A DNA stretch of 64,000 nucleotides from Kingdonia uniflora (lineage: Eukaryota; Streptophyta; Magnoliopsida; Ranunculales; Circaeasteraceae). Position 1 is the stretch's first letter, and every line of letters starts with the position of its first letter. The DNA is taken from assembly GCA_014058105.1 (NCBI GenBank), contig JACGCM010001123.1, positions 496,001-560,000 on the forward strand, read 5' to 3'. Both the position numbers and the translations under genes were made by a program. The notes under the pieces were generated by a model. That model was not told the DNA's origin and made no database searches. It saw only the letters and a program-made list of their open reading frames with translations. Positions 25,132 to 37,049 of this stretch are shown one piece after another.

Positions 25132-25620
25132 CTTTTACATAGTTGTTTTTATTTTAAACTCCTTAATGAATTCATCTAGCCCCATCTCCACAGTGACCTT
25201 CACATTAAGCTTTTCGTTCTTGGCTTCCTTGAAATCCTCTAAAGTAGCCTTCAACCACTGGAAATTGCCACAAGTAAAACATTTCAAATACTTATGCCCA
25301 TAACTATGATCTTGCCTAAAAGTTTTGAGCATCCTTGTCCCAACACAACCTTGTACTTCATATTTGGACTTTTTCTAAGGGCAATCTCTAATTCAATGAG
25401 ATGAACCACCACACCCAAAATGCCCACTTCCAGAGGAGGTCCCAGCAGAACTTCCAGATTGAACATTTGCATCAGATAACCACTGAAATTCAGTGCATTT
25501 TAAGTGTTGACACTTGAGATATTTTTTGTTGTAGTTCTTTGTTGTGTATGAAGTCATAATGAGGAAACCTACATTTGGTGTATAGCCAAGGGAAACAGTC
25601 AGGGGAGTGCCCTTCAAGGT
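25132..25620 (-). pseudogene. Second MULE gene, GRF-zinc-finger-like small protein
   Basis: Two related blocks are read on the minus strand. The first (about 25617-25440) contains YLKCQHLKCTEFQWL and a serine/glycine-rich stretch. After a frame change the second (about 25350-25135) contains MLKTFRQDHSYGHKYLKC and FTCGNFQWL, then a charged helix-prone tail. Both resemble the second half of GRF-type zinc fingers (cysteine, then C-x-FFxW); the leading cysteine pair is not clear, so this is a tentative family call. Its place, reading inward from the other terminus, is that of the accessory gene of two-gene MULEs such as mudrB in maize. A frameshift separates the blocks. Confidence 0.55.
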
Positions 25621-26654
25621 AACACATTACACACTACAATTTGGAAATAAGATAAATATATTAGACTTAAGTCCCTCTGTTTGTAAACAAGATAGGCTTT
25701 AGTCCTTTCTCTCAGAAATTTGATTCATTGACTAAAACCTTTATTTTTGCAATTAGTACAGTAACAAAGCTTGTAGTAGTGATAAATTACCTTTGTTTGT
25801 ATTTCAGAACCACCTCCCATGGTTAAATTACATTTGTTTTTTAAGGTTGTAGAACCACCTCAGAGATTGGAGAGGAAGAAGAAAACCTTGTTGAAACTGA
25901 GATTGGAGAGGAAGAGAATTGATTAATTGAGAGAGGGAAGCTCAGATTGGAGAGAAGGAGAGAGAGAGAGGATTGGTTTTGGCTGCAACGACGACCAACG
26001 GTCGACTCTTGTGCATCGTCCGATAGCTGCAGGTAAGTATCTCGAGGTGTGGTTTTTTTATATTTTTTTTAAAATTCTAAAAGGGCAAACTTGTCATTAA
26101 TATTTGTTGAATCAATCAACGTGAGTCAACGTAAGTCAACGTGAGTTGACCAAAATCAAATTAAAATAAAAGGACTATAACTGTTTTTCTACTAAATGGA
26201 GGGATATAAGTCAAATATCGATATATATCAAATGATATAAGTCTAAAAAACTTCTTAAAATTTACACAAAACTTACCGGCATTTCCTCCGATACAACAGA
26301 AATATGGACCCAGCGGTCCGGGAGGATATCTACTCGGTTCAACTCTTCGAGTGTTAAGGAGGGATCGTTGTCCGACGTAAATTGTAATAGCTAAATATTT
26401 GTTACCAATTCGTTTCCCTTTCGTTTTACTTCGGCGTTTACGTTGCGTTTAGTTTTGGTAAAATTATACCTCGGTCGTGAACTAGATTCTCCCGACATTT
26501 TTAAGCGATTAACAGGGTCGATGACGGAGGAAATGGGTTGGGTTGGGAAACTTGTGGAGTAAGGGTTGGGTAAGGTAGTTTGTGTTGTTTTTGGTTTGGT
26601 GAAATAACACTTGAAAGAAGAATACCAAAATTATGCCTAAAAGTTGCAGGGAGA

Positions 26655-26830
26655 TGCCGCGCCGTTCTGAACTGCGCAGCTAATTTAAAAATAAAAAATA
26701 AAAAAATGTGGCAATTCCTTATTGGGTATTACTACGCGCGGTTTAGAACTGCACAGAGATAAACGTTTGAGATGGGAACACATGGCTGGATCGTGAACGT
26801 TGATGTTTCCGGGTGGTTCTGAACTGCGCG
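26655..26830. repeat. Right subterminal palindromes of the Harbinger element
   Basis: Motif centres are GTTCTGAAC at 26664, GTTTAGAAC at 26741 and GTTCTGAAC at 26816, each followed by TGCGC or TGCAC. Spacing is about 77 and 75 bases. These are the inverted counterparts of the three left-end motifs. Confidence 0.75.
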
Positions 26831-26932
26831 AAGTGAATTCACCTTGATTTGTTGATCGAATTGTTGTAGGGTGGATTGGATTCACCCTAGTTTTGGGCAA
26901 ATCCATCCACCCTAATGTCGTGGATGCTCTTA

Positions 26933-27587
26933 AGATGGATGTGGTTCAAGGCTCAAAGCCCATTCAATGCCAATAAGGAATAAAACAAGAAGACCCGCAC
27001 AACTCATCATTTATCCGAATTCTAAAGTTTTATGATGTGTGTGTGGATAAGGGGATATTATTGTATAGATAGATTTTGCCCATAAACAACAAACTCTCTG
27101 CATGCAACATTTCTACTTCACTCCTCCAATCCAATAACAACATCACAACAACAGAGGTACACCCAATTTTCACCATGTTTGCTTGCTTGGTTGCATCTTA
27201 TCAAGTTCAATACCCACTTGTAATTTCTTAACTATATAATTTATTCATATTGTGTTTAATGCATTAAAGGCCTTTTCTATTAGTGAATATCAAATACCCA
27301 GATTGGGTTTTAAATTTCTAATTAGTTTAGTAAAATGTTTTCATTCTGACATACATTGTTTTGATTTTATGTGTTCGCTGAGAAATTATACCTAAATTAT
27401 CAGTTTATGTAGTATTTGCTTTTAGTGGGTAAACTGAAATTCTTGAATTATGTTTATTTTCGTCAATTTGGACTGAAATTCTTGATTTATGTTGATTAGG
27501 TACTGTACTTATATTTCGGATTGCTTAAGCCTCAGTGTTTGAGATGTCGTCTGCCTGAAGTTATAAATTTAGCAAAGACAGTTGCAG
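26933..27587 (+). promoter_or_regulatory. Promoter and 5' leader of the PPR gene
   Basis: A TATA-like TATTGTATAGATA lies near 27057. A leader rich in CAACA follows at about 27090-27155, then AGAGGTACACC at 27152, which could be a donor for a leader intron. No further gene is seen between the right end of the Harbinger element and the start codon. The transcript limits are inferred, not observed. Confidence 0.4.
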
Positions 27588-30500
27588 ATGAAGGAAAACG
27601 AAAACATGGAAGATGGTGCTAAAGGGGAAGCTCATTCTGGCGTTGTGCGAAAAAAGAAATGGATTAGAGCATCATCACGGAAGGTATTACAATTAACAAT
27701 TCCTACTCAGTATGCCAATCCACATATATCACGGGTACTAATGTATGTGGAAATGAGGAACAGTAGTCTGTAAGAAAGTTGCACACTCTAAAGTACTTTT
27801 TTTTCGTGTAAACATCTGTAATACCATCTAATCTAGGGAATCTGGATAGCACTTTCTATTTCGACTCTTACATCTTTATCTTCACAGGAACAACTTCCAG
27901 ATGTGAAAACCCTGTTGAATCCTATTTCAAGATCCTTGTCTCGCCAAAATCAGTCACACTGCCTTGTTTGTTCAAGTGAAGATATTTGCAAAATAGTTCG
28001 ATCAAGAACAAAGCTAATGAACACTTTGATAGAAAGAGGGAAGTCTTCTGAAGTACATTCCGTTTTTCACAGTTTAATTGAAGAGGGGCACAGGCCATCC
28101 CTGGTTACTTACACAACTCTGGTGTGTGCCTTGACCATCCAAAAGCGCTTCAAGTCCATCCCTTCCCTCATTTCTCAGGTTGAAGAGAGCGGATTGAAGC
28201 CAGATCCAGTGTTCTTTAACGCTATTATCAATGCTTTCTCGGAGTCGGGGAATATAGATGAGGCCATGAAAACCTTATGGAAAATGAAAGAATGGGGATG
28301 TAAGCCCACGACCAGTACTTTCAACACCTTAATTAAAGGTTATGGAATTGCTGGTAGGCCTGAAGAATCTCTGAAATTGTATGAATTGATGTCAAAGGAA
28401 ATTAATGTAAAACCCAATCAAAGAACCTATAACATGCTTGTCAGAGCTTGGTGTAACAAGAACAATATTATGGAAGCATGGAATGTGGTTGATAAGATGG
28501 TGGAGTCTGGTTTACAACCCGATGCTGTAACTTTTAACACTATAGCAAAAGCTTATGCTCAGATAGGGGAGACAATAAAGGCCGAGAGTATGATATTAGA
28601 GATGCAAAATGCTAATGTTCGGCCCAGTGAGCGCACTTGTGGAATCATCGTTAGCGGGTACTGCAACGAAAGAAATATAAAGGATGCCTTGAGATTTGTG
28701 TACAGGATGAATGATCTTGGAATGCAACCTAATCTTGTTGTTTTCAACTCTCTTATCAAAGGGTTCGTAGACATTACAGATACAGATAGGATTGATGAGG
28801 TTAGTTTCCTCTTATTTTTCTTACTTTATCAAATGCATTATTAACATTAAGTGAATGCTGTGTTTGTGTTGGTGTGAAGTATTCTAGTAGGGGTCTTCCT
28901 ACCTCCAGCTTAGCTTCCAAAGAATAATATATTGTTGATAATTATAAATTATTTCACTATAATCATGTGGGTGAAGGTTGGGATGGTTATTAGGAAAAAC
29001 AATACTCTAGTTTAACTTAAAAAGTCGCGATGTCCATAAATCCCTTGGTATATAGATATTTCTCTTCCTCCCATGGTTGATATTCTCAATTTGGATGTTC
29101 AGAATTTTAATGTCAAGTAAATATTTAGAAAACCATTCCACATTTCTTTTAATTCAAATATAGATCTGAGACTGAAACTTCTTTTGGAATTGAAAAAAAG
29201 GCAATATACTCTTAAGTATATATGCTGTCATTTAACCACCCCCCAGATGTTAAGGTCACATGTACTGATGGGAGATACACAGACTAGTTTTTAAGATCTA
29301 TCAGTTTGTCCATTGTATCAATCCTGGGCTATGGTTCCCGGAAACATTGAAATGCTTCCCGACTTGTTAACAGTACTGATACATATCATTTCTAAATGGT
29401 AAATCATTGGTTGATAGTACTAGAAAGGGAACAAATGCAAAACTAGAATTACAACATTATAAGTAAGATTAAGATAAAGTAACCCAGGCAAATATCTAAG
29501 ACTGATGGCCTGTAAGTACATCAAACCATTAATATTTGTTTTCCATAAAATTTAGTACACTGCGAGGGAGTCATTCGTAAATTTTCACTAATGCCATGTG
29601 ACTGACCCTTACGATCAAGCTAAATGGGTCAATGTTACAAGACAATCATGAAGCATTATGGAGTTGAATGTTCTTCAAATACATGGATTGCTTGTAGCAC
29701 AATGGAGAGGATGGGAATAGATGAGTGGAAATATTAGGAAAGAGAAAATCATTCATAAGCCTGTTTTGCCGATTATGAAATAGCCTCATTGGGAAATAAG
29801 CAAAAGAATTTTGATTCGGAAGGTTTTGAGCATATGGAATGAAGATGAAACCACAATGACGGCGTTGAGGGCAAGTTCGGATTTTCATACATGATATGTT
29901 TTTTTTTTGTAAAATGACCTGAAGACCATTCCCCAAGATGGGTATTTTGCATATCCAAGCATCTCAAAGCTTAATGCTAAACCCTCAGCTTCTGGTTATC
30001 AGTCTCTCTGAACTCCCATGCAACAAAGACAAGTATACAGGAATTCATTTGTTAAACAGAGTTAGAAGATCATTAACATCCTCAAACAAAATGTGGATAC
30101 CCTGTGTGAGTCTGTATCCAAAATGAGGAATTCCTAGCAAATGGAATCCTTGTGACATAGACCAACTACAATTCCTTCCTATTCCATGATCTGTTGGACG
30201 AACCATGGTTTTCTTTTCCTTTGATGGCTTTGTTTCTTCTAGAAGTTGTGTTGGGATCTTTTTACTAGGAGTGGATGCAGAGTAGTAGTTTTGGACATTT
30301 ATGTGATTACTGTGTACATAGAATTTAGTTTCTTGGTTTCAGTTGGATAGATTTCAGGAACTGGTTGTCGATTTTCCCTTCTGTCTTCGAGATGTTTAAT
30401 GTATGAAATTCCGAGTCATTCTTTTTTGGAGGCAGTGTCTAGGGTAAATTTCTTTATGTTGGTAGCTGGAGAGAGGAACCTTTAATGCATCAAAGAGAGT

Positions 30501-32913
30501 TAAGAAAATTATCCCAACTTCCAAAGAGCAACCTATTTCTGGTCAAATGCTACTCCAATTGCAAATGATTAAATTATTACTCTTCTTATTATTTGTAGAC
30601 AAGCATTTTATAGTCCCAAGGTGTGGCCTTTGTATATTGTAATAATTGCTATCCTTTTCTGGGGGTTCATTCTTAGGGGTGGCTTTGACAACACATCTTT
30701 GAGGCATTTTAGCATTCCTTGACTTCTTTTGTTTTGCTCTCTTTTCTTGCTAATAAAGTCGTATATTCATCAAAATAAAAGCTAGCCAAATAATCACAAA
30801 GATAACCTCTCTCTGGCAGGTCTTGGGATTGATGCAAGAGCTAAGAGTGAAACCAGATGTATTTACATTCAGCACCATCATGAACATGTGGAGTGCGGCA
30901 GGACTGATGGATAGATGTCAAGCAATCTTTGATGACATGGTGAAAACCGGCATTGAACCTAATATCCATATATATGGGATGTTTGCCAAAGGGTATGTTC
31001 GTGCTGGAGAACCTGAAAAGGCGGAGTCCCTTCTGATGAAAATGCTTGAATTGGGGTTTCATCCGGATGTTGTTCTCTTCACAACCGTCATTACTGGGTG
31101 GTGTAGCTCAGGCAAAATGGAAAATGCCATGAGAGTTTATGAGAAGATGCGTGATTTTGGTGTTTCTCCTAATTTGACGACATTTAACACTCTCATATGG
31201 GGATACGGAGAAGCAAAGCTACCTTCTCAAGCAGAAGAAATGCTCCAAGAAATAAGGGTGAGGTACTACACCTATTTAGGAAAGACACGTACACAAGTAA
31301 ATGTTTGTTGGTGTTTGTCAGTTGTCACTGATTTAAGTGTCGAACACACTAGCTCTTCGAACATTATAGATGCTACTTATACATAAATACAACACAGTAT
31401 CCCAAAGGAAAATATTTCGGCAAATGGTGTCCTTGTATATAGATAATCACTGATTTATTCTCCCTAAGGGTTTTCATGGTAAATCAAGACGGTCTTTTGT
31501 TGGATGATCATTTTAGTTTGCCATTGATTTAGGTTCACCTGGGGGACCTATAACTTATTCAAGGTAAGAAGAAATAGTATGTAGACTTAGAAGTCATTCA
31601 GGTATGATATTAAAACAATAGGATGCGGTACTTGTGCCTTACCATGTCCTAGATCTCTAAATGACAGCTCGTTTTCCATAATTATAAATGTTCAAAGTGT
31701 CATAGTTTTCTGTATGGCGTTTCATGGTTTTGCTGATTTATAACTTGGAGTTGTTCAACAAATGGAATGTCCAAGGCGTTATTTTCCCAAGGCAGGATCA
31801 TTAGCAGGTTAGATCCATTTTTCTACGTCTTGAGTCGTAGAAAGGCGTTATTGGAGGACCTTTGGCAGGCAATGAAGGGACTTCTAAAACATTTTCTTCT
31901 CCACATTAGTTATTGCCATTTTCCAACTGTATTTCTTTTTTATTTGAAACTTCTGTTCGGATTGAATTTTTAAAGGTATATATTGAAGGGCATCCCCTGT
32001 TTCATTGTCTATTTTGCTTCTGCAAGTAATTAAGATGTGTTCAATATGACAGGTTCTGGAATTGATGGATGAGTTCAGAGTGAAACCAGATGTGATAACA
32101 TTCAGCACCATAATGAATGCTTGGAGTGTCGTGGGGCTTATGGAAAAATGCCAGGCAATCTTTGATGACATGGTGAAATCAGGCATAGAACCCGATATTC
32201 ACGCATATAGCATTCTCGCCAAAGGGTATGTACGTGCACGAGAACCTGACAAAGCCGAGGCCCTTCTGAATGAAATGGCCCAATTTGGCGTACGGCCAAA
32301 CGTTGTTATCTTCACCACTATCATCAGTGGGTGGTGTAATGCAGTCAAAATGGATTTTGCAATGAGAGTCTACAAGAAGATGCATGAGTTCCGTGTTTCA
32401 CCCAATCTGAAGACATTCAATACTATCATATGGGGATACGGAGAAGCAAAACAACCTTGGAATGCGGAAAATATGCTAGAAAAGATGGAAGAAATAGGGG
32501 TTTGTCCTGATATAGAAACTTATCAGCTTATTTCAGAGTCGTGGCGTTCCATTGGCTTGCAAAGTGAGGCAAGTAGAATCTTGAGTAGTTTAAAATTTTA
32601 CGGAGACTCCGTTCAGCCATTGGAAACAAAGAATGGCGAATCAACAGAAATGAGTTTGGAACAGAATCATCGAAAGCAAAATCCAAGGGCATCATATTCC
32701 AATTTGTTGCAGATACCAGGCTCGAAAGGAAGCAAGATGATGTTCAGAGAAATCTCATCAGAGACCCTTTCAAATGCTACTAAATCCTTGTTTCTTACAC
32801 GTTCTTGTAGGTTTGGAGCGGTTTATCCAATTATATGCCAGAAGCACTCCCATATGCAGCTTGGAATGTACAGGCAACCTCTAAATTCATGTAGGTTGAT
32901 TTTTCTGAACTGA
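27588..32913 (+). CDS. Pentatricopeptide repeat (PPR) protein, four exons
   Basis: P-class PPR proteins bind organelle or other RNA through tandem 35-residue helical pairs. Exons I infer: 27588-27683, 27888-28799, 30820-31257 and 32053-32913, all joined in phase 0. They give 768 residues, or 622 if exon 3 is skipped. Splice sites are AAG|GTATTA, TTCACAG|GAA, GAG|GTTAGT, TGGCAG|GTC, AGG|GTGAGG and GACAG|GTT. Exon 2 holds about seven motifs (starting VTYTTLVCA) and the rest follow in exons 3 and 4. Exon 3 is a shortened copy of exon 4. The repeats resemble Arabidopsis At5g25630-type PPR proteins from memory. No stops or frameshifts within the exons, so this is the one apparently intact gene. 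I see no clear targeting peptide. Confidence 0.88.
28800..30819 (+). other. PPR intron 2 (2.0 kb), nothing coding
   Basis: The first 300 bases are the part copied to 11275-11545. The remainder is AT-rich with no recognised element or gene. Confidence 0.6.
30820..31257 (+). other. PPR exon 3, tandem copy of exon 4
   Basis: 146 codons that match the first 146 codons of exon 4 (32053 on). Shared blocks are [44 protein letters not shown] and [24 protein letters not shown]. The copy stops where exon 4 continues (GAAATAGGGGTTTG); here GAAATAAGGGTGAGG supplies a good donor. It starts and ends in phase 0. Confidence 0.85.
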
Positions 32914-33127
32914 AGCCAAGGATACCAAACCGTGGAACAATGTCATCACTGTTATTTTGTTAAAACCACTATTCTGTAGCAGAGGGGATACTCAACTGTT
33001 GTAATTTCTGTACAGAGTATTCTCATGAATTTTACAGATATCCACACAAGTCTTCTTAGTCCACTGTCATTGTGCAAACTAGGTTGTAATGTAGAAAGTA
33101 TTTGCTTATAATTCGTGTACACAATTG

Positions 33128-33288
33128 TGTTGAATATAGAATATACTAAATATAGGATACTAAACATAGTCCCACATTGGGTACTAATAGAATTAGCTTA
33201 ATGATCCTCTACTATATAAAGAGAGGTTATGATGTAATCTAAAAAATTAATTCAAGAGTAATAAAATCTTCTCTTATTTATTTCTACA
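33128..33288 (+). repeat. 5' LTR of the 33128-37210 Copia element
   Basis: 161 bp, TG...CA ends, with CACATTGGGTACTA and TATATAAAGAGAGG. Its partner is at 37050-37210. Confidence 0.95.
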
Positions 33289-33511
33289 TGGCATCAGAGT
33301 GAATTCCGCTGCGAATCTCGAATTGAAGCCCTTTATTTCTTCTGTTCTTCTCCATCGTATTGTGGATTTTTGTCTGCTACAGTGAATTCGACGACTGCTA
33401 CAGTGTTTTTTGACATCGGCTATAGTGATTTTGAGACTGCTACTGTAATTTTTAGATCTACGCAAACGAAGGGGAAGTTTTGTGAGTCTGTTGACGATCT
33501 ATCGTAGACCT

Positions 33512-36500
33512 AAATCAATGAAGAATGACGATTTGGAGATGGGCGATTCCAACGATAGACTTACGATTTTGGAAACAACAGTTTCCAAGCTATCTGCTAA
33601 TATGGAGTAGTTAACTGAACAATTGCGTCTCATAAACATTGCGAAGGTTTCGACTTCAGTGAATGTTGCCTAGTCAGGTATGAAAACTAAAGGTAGTGTT
33701 TTATTTGTAAATTCTTTGAATAGTACTTGGTTAATTGATATAGAGCATTAGATCACATGGTAAATGACTAGCATATTATCATCCATTACACCTTCAACCC
33801 AAACCTCTATATACACAACAAATGGTGGTTCCTCTTCTGTAATTCGAGAAGGTTTCACTGACATATCTGAATCCCTGACATTAAACTCTGTTATTATTGT
33901 TCCTGCTCTAGAGTACAATATTTTGTCTGTCAGTAGGATCAATGTTGCACTTACATGTATCGTGACGTTTTGGCCTCAGTTATGTATTTTTTAGGACATA
34001 GTGACTCGGCAGGTTCTTGGTTGTGGTGTTAGAAAAGACAATCTCTACTATTTGGACCTGACTAATAGTGGAGAACAGAGAATTCATCAGGTGAATAAAG
34101 TCGAAGGAATTGAAGAAGCAAAAGCTAATATGTGATTATGGCATCGGCGACTGGGTCATCTCTCCTTTGGGTCTCTTCAGAAGTTAAATTCGTTATTATT
34201 TTTGAATTGCAGTATTTTAGAGTTTAAGTGTGATATTTGTGAACTCGCTAAGAGTCATCGTATTACATACTCTCTAAGTTTTACTAAAAGTTTAGAATAT
34301 TTTAGTATTATTCACTCTGATGTATGGGGTCCTGCACGTATTCCTTCATTGTCTGGAGCTCGTTATTTTGTGACTTTTATTGATGAGTGTACTCGTATGA
34401 TGTGGGTATCCCTAATTACCCATAAAAATAAAGTTTTTGAAGTATTTTAAAAAAATTATCAGATGGTTTTGACCCAATTCCAAAGGAGGATACAAGTGTA
34501 CCAATCTGATAATGGAGGAAAATTTATTAGTAATGATATGACGGAGTTCTTGACAAATAACGGCATTCGACATCAAACCTCTAATGTTTATACCCCACAG
34601 CAAAATAGGTTAGCTGAACGAATAAATAGACAACTGTTAAAAGTTGTTCATGCATATCTTTTTGGAATGAATATGCTATTAAATTATTGGGAAGAAGAGT
34701 TAAAATTTGTTGCTTACTTGATAAACTGCACACCACCTAGGGTCATTGAATTTCAAACCCCCTTCCAAAAACTTCATGATCTTATCACCATCCCTGCAAT
34801 GCCAAACCTAGAACCACATGTTTTTGGATCTGTTGTCTTTGTTCATATACCTAAACATCAGCGAGGAAAATTGAATCATTGTACTCGAAAGTGTGTATTT
34901 CTTGAATATGTTAATTTTAAAAAGGGTTATCGTTGTTATGATCCTGTGGAGGGGAAGGAGTATATCTTTTTGGATGTTTCGTTTCGAGAATTGGAGGCGT
35001 ATTTTGTGGGATCTTCCCTTCAGGGGGAGAAACATAATGATGGTAAAGGAAAGTTCCCAATTATTGGGGATATGTTTCAGGAACTAAAAGATTTGACGAG
35101 TAATTTGAACAGACGTAGTAACCTAACTAATGATGAAAAGGAAAGTGAAGCAGAGCAGATGACAGGGAGAGATCGGGGTATTGAAGATGAACTTCATATG
35201 AATGGAGAGGATCAGACGACAGGTGAAGATCAAGCTGAAGTAGTAGAAGTTGTCGTGACTCCAACAGTCTAACACCATCTACCAAAGCACTGCCGAAGAA
35301 TGTCGAACCTCAGGTATTACCTAATCCTAACACTGTTAATGATATTCAACTTAGACGTTCAGAAAGGCCTATTAAAGGTATTCCAAAATCTACTAATGAA
35401 CCAGATATCAATTCTAAAGCCAAATACCCAATTTATGATTATGTGTTCACCCATAAGTTGGCTAAGTCGTTTATATACACTATGAATCAATTATCCTTTG
35501 TATCTATTCCTAGTAATTTGCAGAAAGTACTATCAGATCCACAATGGAAGAAAGCCATGAATGAAAAGATGAATGCATTACAGAAGAATTCCACTTGGGA
35601 ACTTGTTGATAAACCCCACGGATATCGTATTGTTGGGCGTCGTTGGATCTTTACTGTAAAGATGAATTCAGATGGAAGTATTGATATGTATAAAGCCAGA
35701 CTAGTTGCCAAAGGGTATACGCAGATGTATGGTGTGGATTACGAGGAGACCTTTGCCCCAGTGGCAAAGATAAATACTATTCGTGTACTCATTTCTCTTG
35801 CAGCCAATCAAGGTTGGCCATTACAACAGTTTAACGTGAAGAATGCATTTCTTAATGGAAACTTAGAAGAAGAAGTATACATGGAGATACCACCTGCAGT
35901 CACGAATTCTGAAGGAGGAAAAGTATGCAAATTAAAGAAGGCATTGTACGAGTTAAAACAGTCGCCACGAGCTTGGTTTGGACAGTTTTTGAAGAACATG
36001 AAGGCATTTGTATATAGACAAAGTAATTCTGATCATACCTTGTTTATAAAATGGAAGTCAGGCAAGCTTATCGCTCTTATTGTTTACGTTGATAATATGG
36101 TTGTTATTGGAAATGACTCAGTAGAAATGGGGGCACTAAAAAACTATTTGTCACGGGAATTTGAGATGAAGGATTTGGGACAGTTAAAATACTTCTTAGG
36201 CATTGAAGTTGCAAGATCAAGTCAATGTATTTTCATGTCTCAACAAAAGTATATATTAGACCTTCTTGCAGAAATTGGGATGCTTGATTGCAAACCGGTA
36301 GATACACCGATTGAAGCGAATCGTCACTTGGGAATGTTTCCCAACCAAGTTCCATGTGACAAAGGAAGGTACCAACGCTTAGTGGGAAGACTAATTTATC
36401 TTTCCCATACTCGACCGGATATTGCATATGCCATTAGCGTCGTAAGACAATTCATGCATAATCTAAGTGAAGAACATATGAAGGCGGTCTTTTGAATACT

Positions 36501-36906
36501 AAGGTACTTGAAGAAATCTTCAGGAAAAGGTCACCTATTACGAAAAGGTGGCGATATGGAAGTAATGGGATACACCGATGTAGATTGGGCAGGAGATATG
36601 ACGAACAGGAGGTCAACCTCAGGCTATTTTATGTTTGTATGTCAAAATTTGGTGACATTTAGAGCTAAGAAGCCAAAGGTTGTTGCTAGATCAAGTACAG
36701 AATTTGAGTTTCGGAGTATGGCTCATGGAGTATGTGAAGTACTATGGATACGAAATATATTGAAGGATCTTGGATTTAAACTCATGAAAGCAATAGATCT
36801 ACACTGTGACAATAAAATAACGATTATGATTGCACACAATCCAATTCAACATGACCGTATGAAACATGTTGAAGTGGATCAGTTCTTTTATCAGAGAAAA
36901 TATTGA
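33512..36906 (+). pseudogene. Copia polyprotein lacking gag, with dead RT motif
   Basis: An N-terminal remnant (from about 33519, ILETTVSKLSANME) leads into a degenerate protease region (NSTWLIDIEH, with no DSG active site). Next are the pre-integrase HRRLGHLSFGSL (34146) and integrase with HSDVWGP, YQSDNGG and RLAERINRQLL. Reverse transcriptase (35530-36495) has the VDYEETFAPV and FNVKNAFLNG blocks. RNase H (36508-36906) has DVDWAGD and VVARSSTE. The RT catalytic motif reads YVDN where YVDD is expected, so one metal-binding aspartate is lost. Stops at 34448, 35270 and 36493. Without gag this copy could not move by itself. Confidence 0.92.
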
Positions 36907-37049
36907 CAAATGGTGCATATGTTTTCCATTCGTGAAGTCGGAAGATCAACTTGCAGATATTCTTACGAAAGGAGTTTGTGGACAAATATTTAACTAAGTG
37001 ATTGACAAGCTATGCATGATTGACATCTATGTTCCATCATGAGGGAGAG

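Larger units (their letters stand above)
20242..26253. mobile_element. MuDR-type MULE nested in a PMD intron
   Basis: Terminal inverted repeats of about 130 bp begin AAGTTTTTTAGACTTATATC at the left and the same, inverted, at the right. They include a shared ATATATCGATATTTGACTT stretch and a GTTGACTTAC motif. Both flanks carry CTTAAAATTT (20232-20241 and 26254-26263), a 10-bp duplication typical of Mutator-like elements. It encodes a mudrA-like transposase on the plus strand and a second small gene on the minus strand near the right end, with the two reading toward each other. The TIRs are well conserved and the target copies identical, so it is younger than the Harbinger element that contains it. 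Confidence 0.93.
18480..26501 (-). pseudogene. Plant mobile domain (PMD) gene, split by a MULE
   Basis: The proposed first exon (about 26501-26471) encodes MSGESSSRPR and is followed by GTATAA. The next (about 26376-26275) encodes LEELNRVDILPDRW and VHISVVSEEMP, then GTAAG. After the MULE, the main exon begins at 20153 after TTATCAG (NRDEIQYRGSLDKVLKWYQ). It continues with EWWWPSTHTFHFPCRELSFT (about 19985-19925), the hallmark opening of the PMD family (MAIN/MAIL1 and transposon-borne relatives). A GAPFLT/MAALYRGL segment, a PYGHGTLWYLGD segment and a tail near 18490 follow. At least two frameshifts and several stops. PMD proteins in Arabidopsis act in genome stability and silencing. Its position entirely inside the Harbinger termini suggests it belongs to that element. 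Confidence 0.8.
16096..26929. mobile_element. PIF/Harbinger element with transposase and PMD gene
   Basis: The ends GGGCATTCATAACAACTAGG and, inverted, GAGCATCCACGACATTAGGG are imperfect terminal inverted repeats. Both sides carry TTA (16093-16095 and 26930-26932), the PIF/Harbinger target. The left part holds a plus-strand DDE transposase (16669-18003). From the right a minus-strand plant-mobile-domain gene runs inward. A MULE of 6.0 kb is nested within, so the original element was about 4.8 kb. PIF/Harbinger elements normally pair the transposase with a Myb-like ORF1; I see none here. Both genes carry stops, so this copy is inactive. Confidence 0.85.

Noticed and set aside
29646..29936. 96-residue minus-strand frame in PPR intron 2
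   Set aside because: No recognisable motif; lies wholly in an intron with low-complexity composition.
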